A stretch of 63,322 nt of DNA from Pseudomonas migulae NBRC 103157 (GCF_002091715.1 NZ_BDAG01000042.1:1-63322); one strand, 5' to 3'. Shown: positions 9,042-18,502, counted from the stretch's first letter. A program made the numbers and translations. Notes: generated from the letters alone by a model not told the origin.

Positions 9042-10109
9042 TTGAACCTGCGTTCGCTGATCGTCGCCGTGCTGCTGGTGTTGGCGGGATGCGTCACGCC
9101 TGCGCGTGCGCCGGCGCCAGCGCCGCCGGTGATCATTTCCCCGATCACCTGGCAGCAGGTGGATCGGGACATCGTCGCCGCGTCCCAGTCCGCTACCGAA
9201 CAGGCAAGAATCTACTCGCGCGGCGCCATGGCTTACTGGCGAACCCGGGTCTATCAACTGACCGAAGAAAACTTCATCCCCTGGTTCAGTAGCTACTGGA
9301 CCCAGGAATGGCTGTCGATGAAGGTCAGCTGGTACTCCCTCAGTGCCCAAGGCGAGCAGGAAGCTTCGTCCAAGCGCCTGGCAGCCTATCTGCTGGAGCA
9401 ATACCAGAAGCGTGTGCTGGCGCCGGCCGCGGTAGAGATTGATCCCGAGCAGATCCTCGGTCTGGCCACGGCGTTCTACGTGGATATTCTTCAGGAAGAA
9501 CTGCAAAAAATCTCCCAACGCCACGGCGTTCCAATGGCCCAGCTCAATGGCCGTATCCAGAAAATCCCGGCCATCGCCCTCGGGCCGCCGCCCGCACGGG
9601 ACGCTTCGCTGTACCAGGTCGTGCACACCCAGCCGCTCAATACCCTGCCGGCGTACGCAGCGCTGATCGACAAGATTCACAAGGCCGGCGGTAGCAAGGG
9701 GGTTGATTCGACCGACACCGCCATGGCGCCCGTGGCCAAGCGCGCCAGCAAAAGGATGGAAGCCGAAATGGCCCCGCGCGGTGCCGCCAGCGCGGTGTCC
9801 GCAGCGGTGGGCAAACTCGCCGGAGGCTTGATTACGCTGGGCGTGGCGGGGATTCGCGCGCTGATCCAGGCCAACGACCGACCGGACAGTGAGGCACTGA
9901 TTCGCAGCAGTCTGGGCAACACGTTCGACAAGGCCTGGATAAAAATGGTGCAGAACCCAACCACCGGTGTGATGGCGGGCACGTTGTACATGGCAGGGCA
10001 GATTGAGGGCAATCTGGCGGGGAGTGCCGAAATACCGTCGGTCAGTTCGGGCAGCGACGCTGTCGATTGGAGTCCGTCCGAACCGACTAACCCGCAGATC
10101 GCCCCATAA
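9042..10109 (+). CDS. Predicted lipoprotein of unknown function
   Basis: This 355-residue protein starts with a lipoprotein signal peptide whose lipobox reads VLAGC, followed by a proline-rich linker, so it is probably anchored in the outer membrane. The rest is largely helical with a glycine/alanine-rich hydrophobic stretch near residues 245-275. The start is TTG at 9042 with TAGGA about 9 bases upstream; the nearby ATG at 9034 hits a stop after three codons. No known domain was recognised. It may be co-transcribed with the DUF1428 gene 16 bases downstream. Confidence 0.7.
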   Translation: MNLRSLIVAVLLVLAGCVTPARAPAPAPPVIISPITWQQVDRDIVAASQSATEQARIYSRGAMAYWRTRVYQLTEENFIPWFSSYWTQEWLSMKVSWYSLSAQGEQEASSKRLAAYLLEQYQKRVLAPAAVEIDPEQILGLATAFYVDILQEELQKISQRHGVPMAQLNGRIQKIPAIALGPPPARDASLYQVVHTQPLNTLPAYAALIDKIHKAGGSKGVDSTDTAMAPVAKRASKRMEAEMAPRGAASAVSAAVGKLAGGLITLGVAGIRALIQANDRPDSEALIRSSLGNTFDKAWIKMVQNPTTGVMAGTLYMAGQIEGNLAGSAEIPSVSSGSDAVDWSPSEPTNPQIAP

Positions 10110-10125
10110 CCCAAGGAGAACGACC

Positions 10126-10479
10126 ATGTCCTACGTTGATGGCTTCCTCGCAGCCGTACCTACGGCCAACCGCGAAAAATTCAAAAAACACGCCGAAACC
10201 GCTGCGGCCATTTTCAAGGAAAGCGGCGCGCTGAGCCTCGCCGAATGCTGGGGGGACGACGTGCCCGACGGCAAGGTGACTTCGTTTCCGATGGCGGTGA
10301 AACTCAAGGAAGACGAAACCGTCGTGTTTTCCTGGATCGTCTGGCCGGACAAGGCGACCCGCGACGCCGGGATGGAAAAACTCATGAACGATCCGCGCAT
10401 GCAGCCGGACGTCAATCCGATGCCGTTCGACGGGCAGCGTCTGGTGTTCGGTGGTTTTGAAATGATCGTGAAAGCGTGA
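10126..10479 (+). CDS. DUF1428 (YbaA-like) family protein
   Basis: A 117-residue protein beginning MSYVDGFLAAVP and containing ECWGDDVPDGKVTSFPMAV and VFSWIVWPDK, the hallmark blocks of DUF1428, a dimeric alpha-beta barrel family of unknown role. AAGGAG lies 7 bases before ATG 10126. It follows the lipoprotein gene by 16 bases and probably shares its transcript. Confidence 0.85.
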   Translation: MSYVDGFLAAVPTANREKFKKHAETAAAIFKESGALSLAECWGDDVPDGKVTSFPMAVKLKEDETVVFSWIVWPDKATRDAGMEKLMNDPRMQPDVNPMPFDGQRLVFGGFEMIVKA

Positions 10480-10494
10480 GCCTCAACCGCAGGA

Positions 10495-10689
10495 TCACTC
10501 CGGCGCCGGGGTGATCCTGCAACTTTTTCGATTACGGATCTCGCTGTCCGTCGGTCGCTCCCTGACGAACTCGAAACGCGGCTCACCTTCGCTATAGTGA
10601 ACCAGCCAGCCCCATTCCAGCTCTGACTCATCCTGACCCGGTTGCGGTGGCGTGGCCCACCATGGCTCTTTGCTGATGATCTCTCGCAT
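10495..10689 (-). CDS. Small conserved-looking hypothetical protein
   Basis: A 64-residue polar protein (MREIISKEPWWATPPQ at the N-terminus, tryptophan- and arginine-rich). ATG 10689 has GGGAGG six bases upstream, so it is preferred over an ATG ten codons earlier. It is convergent with the DUF1428 gene and divergent from thpR. No domain is recognised. Confidence 0.55.
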   Translation of the reverse strand: MREIISKEPWWATPPQPGQDESELEWGWLVHYSEGEPRFEFVRERPTDSEIRNRKSCRITPAPE

Positions 10690-10749
10690 GGGGCCCTCCC
10701 GTCGATTCGGTTGGTTCAACTATAACGTGCGTGTCAGGAGGTGCCAGGC

Positions 10750-11289
10750 GTGAGCGACGAAACCCCGGAGCCGGTCAAACGGCTGTTTTTTGCTTTGGGT
10801 TGCCCGCCCGAGCAACGCAAGGCCATCGCCCAATGGCGCAGCGCGCTGCAATTGCGCAATGGGCGCCCGGTGCCGGCGGAAAACTTTCATCTGACATTGC
10901 TGTTTCTGGGCGCGGTGGGTGTAGCGCAGATTGCCGAGATCTGCGTGGCGGTGGCGAAAGTTCGTGTGCCGGGTGTGGCGTTGCGGGTGGCACTGGATCG
11001 GCTGGATGTCTGGCGCAGGGCGGGGGTGCTGATCCTCGCGCCGGAGCAGGCGCCGCCGGAGTTGTTGCGGCTGGTGTATGCGCTGGAGCAGGCGATGTTG
11101 CCGTTCGGCTTTGACGAGGCGTCGAAGGAATTCCGGCCGCACCTGACGTTGATGCGCGACTATCGGGCGCCGGTGCCTGAATCGGCGACGCCGCCGGAGT
11201 TTTTTCTGCGGGCAGACCGATTTGCTTTGTTCGAATCGCACAAGGGCCGCTATCGGGCGCTGGCCGAATGGCCGCTGGTTCCGGCATAA
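10750..11289 (+). CDS. thpR: RNA 2',3'-cyclic phosphodiesterase
   Basis: This 179-residue protein belongs to the 2H phosphoesterase family (LigT/ThpR). Both HxTx motifs are present: HLTLLFLG in the first half and HLTLMRD in the second. It hydrolyses 2',3'-cyclic phosphate RNA ends and has in vitro RNA ligase activity in relatives. The start is the GTG at 10750, since AGGAGG lies 8 bases before it and overlaps the earlier GTG at 10741. Confidence 0.88.
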   Translation: MSDETPEPVKRLFFALGCPPEQRKAIAQWRSALQLRNGRPVPAENFHLTLLFLGAVGVAQIAEICVAVAKVRVPGVALRVALDRLDVWRRAGVLILAPEQAPPELLRLVYALEQAMLPFGFDEASKEFRPHLTLMRDYRAPVPESATPPEFFLRADRFALFESHKGRYRALAEWPLVPA

Positions 11290-11312
11290 AAAAAGCGCCC
11301 GAGGAGGGCGCC
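11288..11312 (-). terminator. Rho-independent terminator reading leftward
   Basis: On the minus strand a GC stem (GCGCCC, loop TCCTC, GGGCGC) is followed by seven T. The A-run on the plus strand overlaps the thpR stop codon. It would terminate the transcript of the polyamine-binding gene that ends 217 bases away at 11529, beyond the REP pair. Confidence 0.75.
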
Positions 11313-11431
11313 AAACTCACCTTAACCGAGGAAGCCAGGTGAGGCCGTTCGTCAGAGAGGAGTGCAGCGGTGGTAAGGCGCTGCGTGAACGGAAAACGGT
11401 AAGTGGCCAGCATCTATGTTGAAGGTTATGG

Positions 11432-11512
11432 CCTCATCGCCAGCAAGCCGGCTCCTACAATGATCTGCGGCGCGACGCATACCCTGTAGGAGCTGGCTTG
11501 CCGGCGATGGCG
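11432..11512. repeat. REP pair
   Basis: Two inverted copies of the GTAGGAGCYGGCTTGC flavour lie between thpR and the convergent polyamine-binding gene, 16 bases past that gene's stop. Confidence 0.88.
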
Positions 11513-11528
11513 ATTTCGGATTCAGCGA

Positions 11529-12626
11529 CTATTTCCCGAGCTTCACCCGCGTCCAGCCACGGGTCATCACCCGCTGAACCCCGATCGGCATGTCCGGAAT
11601 CGCATACAACGTCGCCATCACGGCCAGAGGCGGATACGACCCCGGATCATTGCGGATCGCCTCATCCACCAATGGCGTCGCCGCTGCGTTGGCGTTGCTG
11701 TAGCCGATGTTGTTGGTGATCTCGGCAATGATGTCCGCACGCATCAGGAAGTTCATGAACAGGTAGGCGTTCTCGACGTTCGCCGCATCCCGCGGGATCG
11801 CGACCATGTCGTAGAAACTGCCGGCGCCTTCTTTCGGAATGCTGTAGTCGATCTTCACCTTGTCGCCCGCTTCCTGCGCGCGGGCCTTGGCTTGCAGCAC
11901 GTCGCCGGAATAACCGACCGCCACGCAGATGTTGCCGTTGGCCAGGTCGGAGATGTACTTCGACGAATGGAAGTACGCCACCGACGGCCGGATCTTCATG
12001 AACAGCGCTTCCGCTTCGGCGATCTGCGCCTTGTCCTGGGAGTTCACCGGGTAGCCCAGATAGTGCAGGGCCGCGGGCAGCATCTCGGTCGGCGAATCGA
12101 GGAAACTGATGCCGCAGGCTTTCAGTTTTTCCGCGTTTTCCGGTTTGAACAGCAAATCCCAGGAGTGGGTCGGGGCGTTGGCGCCAAGCACTTCCTTGAC
12201 CTTCTGCGGGTTGAAACCAATACCGATCGAGCCCCACATGTACGGGAAGGCGTGACCGTTATCCGGATCGCTGGCAGAGGCGTTTTTCAGCAGGACCGGG
12301 TTGAGGTTTTTCCAGTTCGACAGCTTCGACTTGTCCAGTTCCTGGTAGACGCCAGCCTTGATCTGCTTGGCCAAAAAGCTGTTGGACGGCACGACGATGT
12401 CGTAGCCGGATTTGCCCGCGAGCAGGCGTGCTTCAAGGGTTTCATTGCTGTCGAACACATCGTAGGTCACGCGGATGCCGGTCTCGTCTTCGAACTTCTT
12501 GACGGTGTCCGGGGCGATGTAATCCGACCAGTTGTAGACGCGCAGTACCTTGTCATTGGCCTGGGCGCCGGTGGCCATTGCGCCCATTAAGGACAGTGTC
12601 AGCAGAGTCCTGCCAAACATTTTCAT
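11529..12626 (-). CDS. potF: Periplasmic putrescine/polyamine-binding protein
   Basis: This 365-residue solute-binding protein has a signal peptide ending near TGAQA, then LRVYNWSDYIAPD, GYDIVVPSNSF and WGSIGIGFNP, all typical of PotF/SpuD/SpuE. It delivers polyamines to the PotGHI-type importer encoded just upstream on the same strand. The gap to potI is 175 bases and contains a REP pair, so it may have its own promoter or be expressed at a different level from the permeases. In P. aeruginosa the binding-protein genes precede the ATPase gene, so its position last in the group is a difference. Confidence 0.92.
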   Translation of the reverse strand: MKMFGRTLLTLSLMGAMATGAQANDKVLRVYNWSDYIAPDTVKKFEDETGIRVTYDVFDSNETLEARLLAGKSGYDIVVPSNSFLAKQIKAGVYQELDKSKLSNWKNLNPVLLKNASASDPDNGHAFPYMWGSIGIGFNPQKVKEVLGANAPTHSWDLLFKPENAEKLKACGISFLDSPTEMLPAALHYLGYPVNSQDKAQIAEAEALFMKIRPSVAYFHSSKYISDLANGNICVAVGYSGDVLQAKARAQEAGDKVKIDYSIPKEGAGSFYDMVAIPRDAANVENAYLFMNFLMRADIIAEITNNIGYSNANAAATPLVDEAIRNDPGSYPPLAVMATLYAIPDMPIGVQRVMTRGWTRVKLGK

Positions 12627-12684
12627 CGGTACAACTCCATTCTCTTTTTATTCAAAATCACACAGCAAGAAAGCTTGCACGTTC

Positions 12685-12787
12685 CTTGTAGGAGCGAGCT
12701 TGCTCGCGAAAAACCTGAGGACGCCGCGTTCAATCAGACAGCCCGCGTTATCGTTGAAGTCCATCGCGAGCAAGCTCGCTCCTACAG
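12685..12787. repeat. REP pair between potI and potF
   Basis: Inverted copies of GTAGGAGCGAGCTTGCTCGCG lie between two genes of the same direction. In this position the palindrome can stabilise the 3' end of the upstream message or reduce read-through into potF. Confidence 0.88.
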
Positions 12788-12801
12788 GTGCGGGGGCGGT
12801 G

Positions 12802-13686
12802 TTACGCCGTCGCTTCTACCACCTGCTTTTTCGGCTGTTGCCAGGATTCGCTGGCGGTCTGGTCCATCGCTTCCTGGATCGCCCGTTTACGGGTGGCTTC
12901 GGCGCGGCGGCTGAAGTACCAGACCATGAAGGTCACGATCGAAACGGCGAGCAGAATCAGGCTGGCCACGGCGTTGATCTCAGGCTTCACCCCCAGACGC
13001 ACCGCCGAGAACACTTCCATCGGCAGGGTCGTCGAACCCGGGCCGGACACGAAGCTCGCCAACACCAGATCATCCAGCGACAGGGCAAACGACATCATGC
13101 CGCCGGCCGCCAGCGACGGCGCGATCATCGGAATGGTGATCAGGAAAAACACCTTGAACGGCTTCGCCCCGAGGTCCATGGCCGCTTCTTCGATGGACAG
13201 GTCCAGCTCACGCAAACGCGCCGACACCACCACCGCCACATACGCCGCGCAGAACGTGGTGTGGGCAATCCAGATGGTGACGATGCCACGCTCCATCGGC
13301 CAGCCGATCAGCTGCGCCATGGCCACGAACAGCAGCAACAGCGACAGCCCGGTGATCACTTCCGGCATCACCAACGGCGCGGTCACCAAACCACCAAACA
13401 GCGTACGACCCTTGAAACGCGTCACGCGAGTCAGCACAAACGCCGCGAGTGTCCCCAGCGCCACCGCCGCAATCGCGGTGTAGCAGGCGATTTCCAGCGA
13501 GCGCACCACCGAGCCCATCAGTTGCGTGTTATCGAGCAACCCGGCGTACCACTTGAACGACCAGCCACCCCAAACGGTGACCAGCTTGGAAGCGTTGAAC
13601 GAGTAGATCACCAGAATCAGCATCGGCAAGTAGATAAACGACAGGCCGAATACCAGCATGAACTTTGAAAATCCGAAGCGTTTCAT
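12802..13686 (-). CDS. potI: Polyamine ABC transporter permease PotI type
   Basis: A 294-residue inner-membrane permease with about six helices. The cytoplasmic coupling motif, where the ATPase docks, is seen as EEAAMDLGAKPFKVFFLITIP. ATG at 13686 is used; its coding start overlaps the stop of potH by 4 bases, so the two permeases are coupled. Together with PotH it forms the heterodimeric channel. Confidence 0.93.
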   Translation of the reverse strand: MKRFGFSKFMLVFGLSFIYLPMLILVIYSFNASKLVTVWGGWSFKWYAGLLDNTQLMGSVVRSLEIACYTAIAAVALGTLAAFVLTRVTRFKGRTLFGGLVTAPLVMPEVITGLSLLLLFVAMAQLIGWPMERGIVTIWIAHTTFCAAYVAVVVSARLRELDLSIEEAAMDLGAKPFKVFFLITIPMIAPSLAAGGMMSFALSLDDLVLASFVSGPGSTTLPMEVFSAVRLGVKPEINAVASLILLAVSIVTFMVWYFSRRAEATRKRAIQEAMDQTASESWQQPKKQVVEATA

Positions 13687-14597
13687 CCCCGTGCCTCCAT
13701 CTCTTTGGCCTGGCTGCGGTTGAACAGCAGAATCGGCACAATCAGGATCAACAGCATCACCACCGCCAGGGCAGATGCCACCGGCCAGTCGCGGTTGTTG
13801 AAGAACTCTTGCCACAGCACACGGCCAATCATCAGGGTTTCCGGGCCGCCCAGCAGTTCCGGAATCACGAACTCACCGACCACCGGAATGAACACCAGCA
13901 TGCAACCGGCGATGATCCCGTTCTTGGCCAGCGGCACGGTGATTTTCCAGAAGTTGTTGAAGTTGCTCGAACCCAGGTCCGAACCCGCTTCCAGCAAGCT
14001 TTGATCGTGCTTGACCAGGTTGGCGTACAACGGCAACACCATGAACGGCAGGTAGGCATAAACCACGCCGATGTACACGGCTGTGTTGGTGTTGAGGATC
14101 TCGATCGGGTGATCGGTCAGCCCGGTCCACATCAAAAACGCGTTGAGCAAACCGTTGTTGCTGAGGATGCCCATCCACGCATAAACGCGGATCAGGATCG
14201 CGGTCCAGGTCGGCATCATGATCAACAGCAGCAAGACGTTTTGCGCTTCCTTGCTCGCTTTGGTGATCGCGTAGGCCATCGGGAAGCCGATCACCAGGCA
14301 CATCAGCGTGCTGAAAAACGCGACCTTCAACGAGCCGAAGTAGGCCGAGATGTACAGCTCATCCTCGGTCAGCAGCAGGTAGTTGCCGACATTCAGGAAC
14401 AGCTGGAATTTCTGTTCGGCGAAGGTATAGATCTCGGAGTAAGGAGGAATGGCCAGCGCCGCTTCCGAGAAGCTGATCTTCATCACCAGGAAGAACGGCA
14501 ACAGGAAAAACAGGCACAGCCACAGGAATGGAATCCCGATGACGAGCTTTCGACCACTCGGCATCAGCCGCATGAACTGCTGATTGAGTGTTTTCAT
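13683..14597 (-). CDS. potH: Polyamine ABC transporter permease PotH type
   Basis: A 304-residue inner-membrane permease that pairs with PotI. The coupling motif is visible as EAGSDLGSSNFNNFWKITVP. The start at 14597 overlaps the stop of the ATPase gene by 4 bases (ATGA type), and its own stop overlaps potI. The order ATPase, PotH, PotI matches spuF-spuG-spuH in P. aeruginosa. Confidence 0.93.
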   Translation of the reverse strand: MKTLNQQFMRLMPSGRKLVIGIPFLWLCLFFLLPFFLVMKISFSEAALAIPPYSEIYTFAEQKFQLFLNVGNYLLLTEDELYISAYFGSLKVAFFSTLMCLVIGFPMAYAITKASKEAQNVLLLLIMMPTWTAILIRVYAWMGILSNNGLLNAFLMWTGLTDHPIEILNTNTAVYIGVVYAYLPFMVLPLYANLVKHDQSLLEAGSDLGSSNFNNFWKITVPLAKNGIIAGCMLVFIPVVGEFVIPELLGGPETLMIGRVLWQEFFNNRDWPVASALAVVMLLILIVPILLFNRSQAKEMEARG

Positions 14598-15736
14598 GAG
14601 CGCAGTACCACGCCGCTGTCGTCTTCCCACCACACGTAGACCTTGTCGTCCCAAGTCGGACGCGCGCCACGGCGTTCGGCGTTGGCCATGAACGACTGCA
14701 CGACTTTGCCGCCAGGCAGTTCGACGTAGAACACCGAGTGTCCGCCGAGGTAGGCGATGTCATGCACCTTGCCCTGGGACCAGTTGTAGCGGCTTTCGGG
14801 CTGGGTGGTGCTGACCAGCATTTTCTCCGGACGGATCGCGTAGGTGATCGACTTGTCCTGCACCGAAGTGCTGACGCCGTGACCGACGTAGATCTTCTGT
14901 TCCAGATCCTTGCTGTGAATGATCGCGTGACCTTCAAGGTCTTCCACGACCGTGCCTTCGAAGGCGTTCACGTTGCCGATGAATTCGCAAACCATGCGGC
15001 TGACGGGAGCTTCATAGATGTCGACCGGGCTGCCGATCTGGGCGATCCAGCCCAGGTGCATGATCGCGATGCGCTGGGCCATGGTCATGGCCTCTTCCTG
15101 ATCGTGGGTCACCATCACGCAGGTCACGCCGACGCGCTCGATGATTTCCACCAGTTCAAGTTGCATTTGCGAACGCAGCTTTTTATCCAGCGCGCCCATC
15201 GGTTCGTCGAGCAGCAACAGCTTCGGACGCTTGGCCAGGGAGCGGGCGAGGGCCACACGTTGACGCTGACCGCCGGACAACTGATGGGGTTTGCGTTTGG
15301 CGTATTGGGTCATGTGCACCAGGCGCAGCATTTCTTCTACGCGGGCGTCGATTTCACTGGCGGGCAAACGGTCCTGCTTGAGGCCGAACGCAATGTTCTG
15401 CGCCACGGTCATGTGCGGGAACAGGGCGTACGACTGGAACATCATGTTGATCGGCCGTTCGTAGGGCGGCATGTCGGTGATGTCCACGCCATCGAGCAGA
15501 ATCCGCCCTTCGGTCGGGCGCTCGAAGCCGGCGAGCATGCGCAGCAGCGTCGATTTGCCGGAACCGGAACCGCCGAGCAGGGCGAAGATTTCCCCTTGAT
15601 GAATCTCAAGCGAAACATCGTCCACTGCGGTGGTTTCGTCGAATTTCTTGGTGACGCGGTCGACTTTCACCAGCACCTTTTTCGGTGACGGGTGACCTTC
15701 AAGAGCCTTCCTGTAAATGCTGGAGGCGTTTGCCAT
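14594..15736 (-). CDS. potG: Polyamine ABC transporter ATPase PotG type
   Basis: This 380-residue ATPase has Walker A GGSGSGKST, signature LSGGQRQR, Walker B LLLLDEP and the H-loop MVTHD, followed by a C-terminal TOBE-like regulatory domain. It energises polyamine import with PotH and PotI. ATG 15736 has GGGAG 7 bases upstream. It is the first gene of the potG-potH-potI set; a REP pair and about 250 further bases separate it from puuD on the same strand. Confidence 0.93.
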   Translation of the reverse strand: MANASSIYRKALEGHPSPKKVLVKVDRVTKKFDETTAVDDVSLEIHQGEIFALLGGSGSGKSTLLRMLAGFERPTEGRILLDGVDITDMPPYERPINMMFQSYALFPHMTVAQNIAFGLKQDRLPASEIDARVEEMLRLVHMTQYAKRKPHQLSGGQRQRVALARSLAKRPKLLLLDEPMGALDKKLRSQMQLELVEIIERVGVTCVMVTHDQEEAMTMAQRIAIMHLGWIAQIGSPVDIYEAPVSRMVCEFIGNVNAFEGTVVEDLEGHAIIHSKDLEQKIYVGHGVSTSVQDKSITYAIRPEKMLVSTTQPESRYNWSQGKVHDIAYLGGHSVFYVELPGGKVVQSFMANAERRGARPTWDDKVYVWWEDDSGVVLRS

Positions 15737-15816
15737 GTGAAACTCCCAACAGGTTTCAGTCGTCGGGCCAACGCGGCCTGACTTAAGAGTGGATTGCAAG
15801 CCCGGGGTGCAGTGAT

Positions 15817-15913
15817 CCCCTGTGGGAGGGGGCTTGCCCGCGAAAGCGGTGTATCAGGCAACAATGATGTCGACTGACACGCTGTCTTCGCGAGCAAGCC
15901 CGCTCCCACAGGG
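15817..15913. repeat. REP pair upstream of potG
   Basis: Inverted copies of the GTGGGAGCGGG flavour. The inner spacer has a short inverted repeat around ATGTCGACTGACAC. It lies between puuD and potG, both on the minus strand. Confidence 0.85.
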
Positions 15914-16083
15914 ATTTGCGTTTGGATCAATTGCTTCATCCATACCGCTCGGGCTTATTCGGCGCCGCCGTCCTGGCTGCCTGGGTCGTACTTGTTGTTA
16001 TTGCAGTGTGTTGTTGTCGCGAGCCACGGACGCGCAAAGGCACGCCCGCCAAACTCGCGGGGGCAGTAAATGGGTGTTTTGGG

Positions 16084-16845
16084 TCAGCGGGTTTTACGCA
16101 GCGCGGCCCGTCGCCGGCAGGCATCGCCGAACGCCTGGAAAATTCTCAAATAGGGCGGATTCGAAAGCACCTGCCATTCCGGGTGCCATTGCACGCCGAC
16201 GGCGAAGGTCGGGCTATGGTCCACCGAGATCGCCTCGATCAGACCGTCTGGCGCAATCGCTTCGGCACGCAGGCCGGGCGCCAGGCGATCGATGCCCTGG
16301 CTGTGAATCGAATTGACCATGAATTCGGCCGGCAGCTCCAGCGCTTCGAACACGCCACCCGGTCGCACCGTTACCGCATGCGCCGGGGCGTATTGCACCG
16401 CCAGCTCGGGGCTGTCCGCTTCGCGATGATCGAGCATGCCCGGCAGTTCATGCACCTTCTGGTGCAGGCTGCCGCCGAACGCCACGTTCATTTCCTGAAA
16501 GCCGCGGCAGATGCCGAGCACAGGAACGCCCGCCGCAATGGCCGCACGCAATAAAGGAAGGGTCGTGGCGTCTCGCGCCGGATCGTGATCCGTGCCGGGG
16601 GCGCTGGCCGGGCCTTGATAGTGGAAAGGCTCCACATTCGACGGCGAGCCGGTCAGCAACAGACCGTCGAGGTGCGCGAGCACATCCTCGATTTCGGTCA
16701 GTTCGCCTAAGGAAGGAATGACCACAGGCAGCCCCAGAGCCGCGACGCTGACAGCACGCAAGTACTTGTCGCCGCTGATGTGGTAGGGGTGCGGGCCAAT
16801 CTGTTTGATGCACGCAGTAACACCGATCAATGGCTTGAATGCCAT
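16084..16845 (-). CDS. puuD: Gamma-glutamyl-GABA hydrolase (class I amidotransferase)
   Basis: This 253-residue protein is a class I glutamine-amidotransferase-like hydrolase (PuuD/SpuA). The catalytic Cys is in GICRGFQEMN and the His-Glu dyad in GVQWHPEW. It releases GABA from gamma-glutamyl-GABA in the last step of the gamma-glutamylated putrescine pathway. ATG 16845 is preferred over a GTG three codons earlier because GAGGTG fits it. It is divergent from puuA across 280 bases, and the pathway's other genes follow puuA. Confidence 0.92.
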   Translation of the reverse strand: MAFKPLIGVTACIKQIGPHPYHISGDKYLRAVSVAALGLPVVIPSLGELTEIEDVLAHLDGLLLTGSPSNVEPFHYQGPASAPGTDHDPARDATTLPLLRAAIAAGVPVLGICRGFQEMNVAFGGSLHQKVHELPGMLDHREADSPELAVQYAPAHAVTVRPGGVFEALELPAEFMVNSIHSQGIDRLAPGLRAEAIAPDGLIEAISVDHSPTFAVGVQWHPEWQVLSNPPYLRIFQAFGDACRRRAALRKTR

Positions 16846-16906
16846 TTTTATCACCTCGAAGTTTCACACTTGAACGAGCTTTTCCGGAGCTTAGCCTTGT
16901 TGATTT

Positions 16907-16918
16907 TAATTAACAACT
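16907..16918. promoter_or_regulatory. Candidate operator TAATTAACAACT
   Basis: This 12-base AT-rich element recurs with one mismatch at 17102-17113, so one copy lies near each divergent start (puuD and puuA). Repeats at both ends of a divergent promoter region suggest a shared regulator, for example the PuuR-type protein at 22.1 kb. This is an inference from position and repetition. Confidence 0.4.
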
Positions 16919-17101
16919 CTCATGTAAAAAATTCTAAACGCCATACGTCCGATCGCTAGTCTTTGCGCGGCGTCCAAGGCTCATCTGGCACTCTCGCGTC
17001 CAAAAAAGCCCCGAAAATAAAGGATGAGAGGCTGAGTGTTCGCTATTGACTTCACTTTGCCGTTCGGGTTGACTGGGCTCGCAACAAGGTAGTGAACATA
17101 A

Positions 17102-17113
17102 TAATTAACAGCT
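17102..17113. promoter_or_regulatory. Candidate operator TAATTAACAGCT
   Basis: This second copy of the 12-base element lies 12 bases before the puuA start, so a bound protein would block transcription elongation or initiation there. See the partner at 16907. Confidence 0.4.
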
Positions 17114-17125
17114 AATAGGTGCATC

Positions 17126-18502
17126 ATGTCGGTCCCTCTGCGTGCCGTTCAACTCAACGAAGCAAACGCATTCCTTAAGAAATATCCTGAGGTTTTGTAC
17201 GTCGACCTTCTGATTGCGGATATGAACGGTGTGGTGCGCGGCAAGCGCATCGAGCGCACCAGTCTTCATAAGGTTTACGAAAAAGGCATCAACCTCCCGG
17301 CGTCTCTGTTTGCCCTGGACATCAACGGCTCTACGGTGGAAAGCACCGGCCTGGGTCTGGACATCGGCGACTCCGACCGGATCTGCTTCCCCATCCCTGG
17401 CACCCTGAGCATCGAGCCGTGGCAGAAGCGCCCAACCGCTCAGTTGCTGATGACCATGCACGAACTGGAAGGCGAGCCTTTCTTCGCTGACCCGCGTGAA
17501 GTGCTGGCCAACGTGGTGCGCAAATTCGACGAACTCGGCCTGACTATCTGCGCGGCGTTCGAGCTGGAGTTCTACCTGATCGACCAGGACAACGTGAACG
17601 GTCGTCCGCAGTCGCCGCGTTCGCCGGTATCGGGCAAGCGTCCTGTGTCGACCCAGGTGTATTTGATCGACGACCTGGACGAATACGTCGATTGCCTGCA
17701 AGACATCCTCGAAGGCGCGAAAGAGCAGGGTATTCCTGCCGACGCCATCGTCAAGGAAAGCGCCCCGGCGCAATTCGAAGTGAACCTGCATCACGTCAAT
17801 GACCCGATCAAGGCCTGCGACTACGCGGTGTTGCTCAAGCGTCTGGTGAAAAACATCGCCTACGACCATGAGATGGACACCACGTTTATGGCCAAGCCGT
17901 ATCCGGGCCAGGCGGGCAACGGTCTGCACGTGCACATTTCGATTCTCGACAAGCAGGGCAACAACATCTTCGCCAGCGAGGATCCCGAGCAGAACGCCGC
18001 GCTGCGACACGCGATCGGCGGTGTGCTCGAGACCCTGCCGGCGCAGATGGCGTTCCTCTGCCCGAACGTCAACTCGTACCGTCGTTTCGGCGCTCAGTTC
18101 TATGTACCGAACTCGCCGAGCTGGGGCATCGACAACCGTACCGTCGCGGTACGTGTGCCGACCGGTTCAGCGGACTCAGTGCGCATCGAACACCGCGTTG
18201 CCGGTGCGGATGCCAACCCGTACTTGCTGATGGCTTCGGTGCTGGCCGGTATCCATCACGGCCTGACCAACCAGATCGAACCGGGTGCTCCGGTCGAAGG
18301 CAACAGCTACGAGCAAAACGAGCAGAGCCTGCCGAACAACCTGCGCGATGCACTGCGCGAGCTGGACGACAGCGAAGTCATGGCCAAGTACATCGACCCG
18401 CTGTACATCGACGTGTTCGTGGCCTGCAAGGAAAGCGAGCTGGCCGAGTTCGAGAACTCCATTTCGGACCTTGAGTACAACTGGTACCTGCACACCGTTT
18501 GA
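17126..18502 (+). CDS. puuA: Gamma-glutamylputrescine synthetase (glutamine synthetase family)
   Basis: This 458-residue enzyme has the glutamine synthetase fold: beta-grasp N-domain with DMNGVVRGK, then catalytic blocks AAFELEFYLID, NGLHVHISILD and RIEHRVAGADANPYL. It ligates glutamate to putrescine (or other polyamines) with ATP, the first step of the pathway. P. aeruginosa has several such SpuB/PauA paralogues; only one is here. It starts the plus-strand group puuA-puuC-puuB. Confidence 0.92.
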   Translation: MSVPLRAVQLNEANAFLKKYPEVLYVDLLIADMNGVVRGKRIERTSLHKVYEKGINLPASLFALDINGSTVESTGLGLDIGDSDRICFPIPGTLSIEPWQKRPTAQLLMTMHELEGEPFFADPREVLANVVRKFDELGLTICAAFELEFYLIDQDNVNGRPQSPRSPVSGKRPVSTQVYLIDDLDEYVDCLQDILEGAKEQGIPADAIVKESAPAQFEVNLHHVNDPIKACDYAVLLKRLVKNIAYDHEMDTTFMAKPYPGQAGNGLHVHISILDKQGNNIFASEDPEQNAALRHAIGGVLETLPAQMAFLCPNVNSYRRFGAQFYVPNSPSWGIDNRTVAVRVPTGSADSVRIEHRVAGADANPYLLMASVLAGIHHGLTNQIEPGAPVEGNSYEQNEQSLPNNLRDALRELDDSEVMAKYIDPLYIDVFVACKESELAEFENSISDLEYNWYLHTV

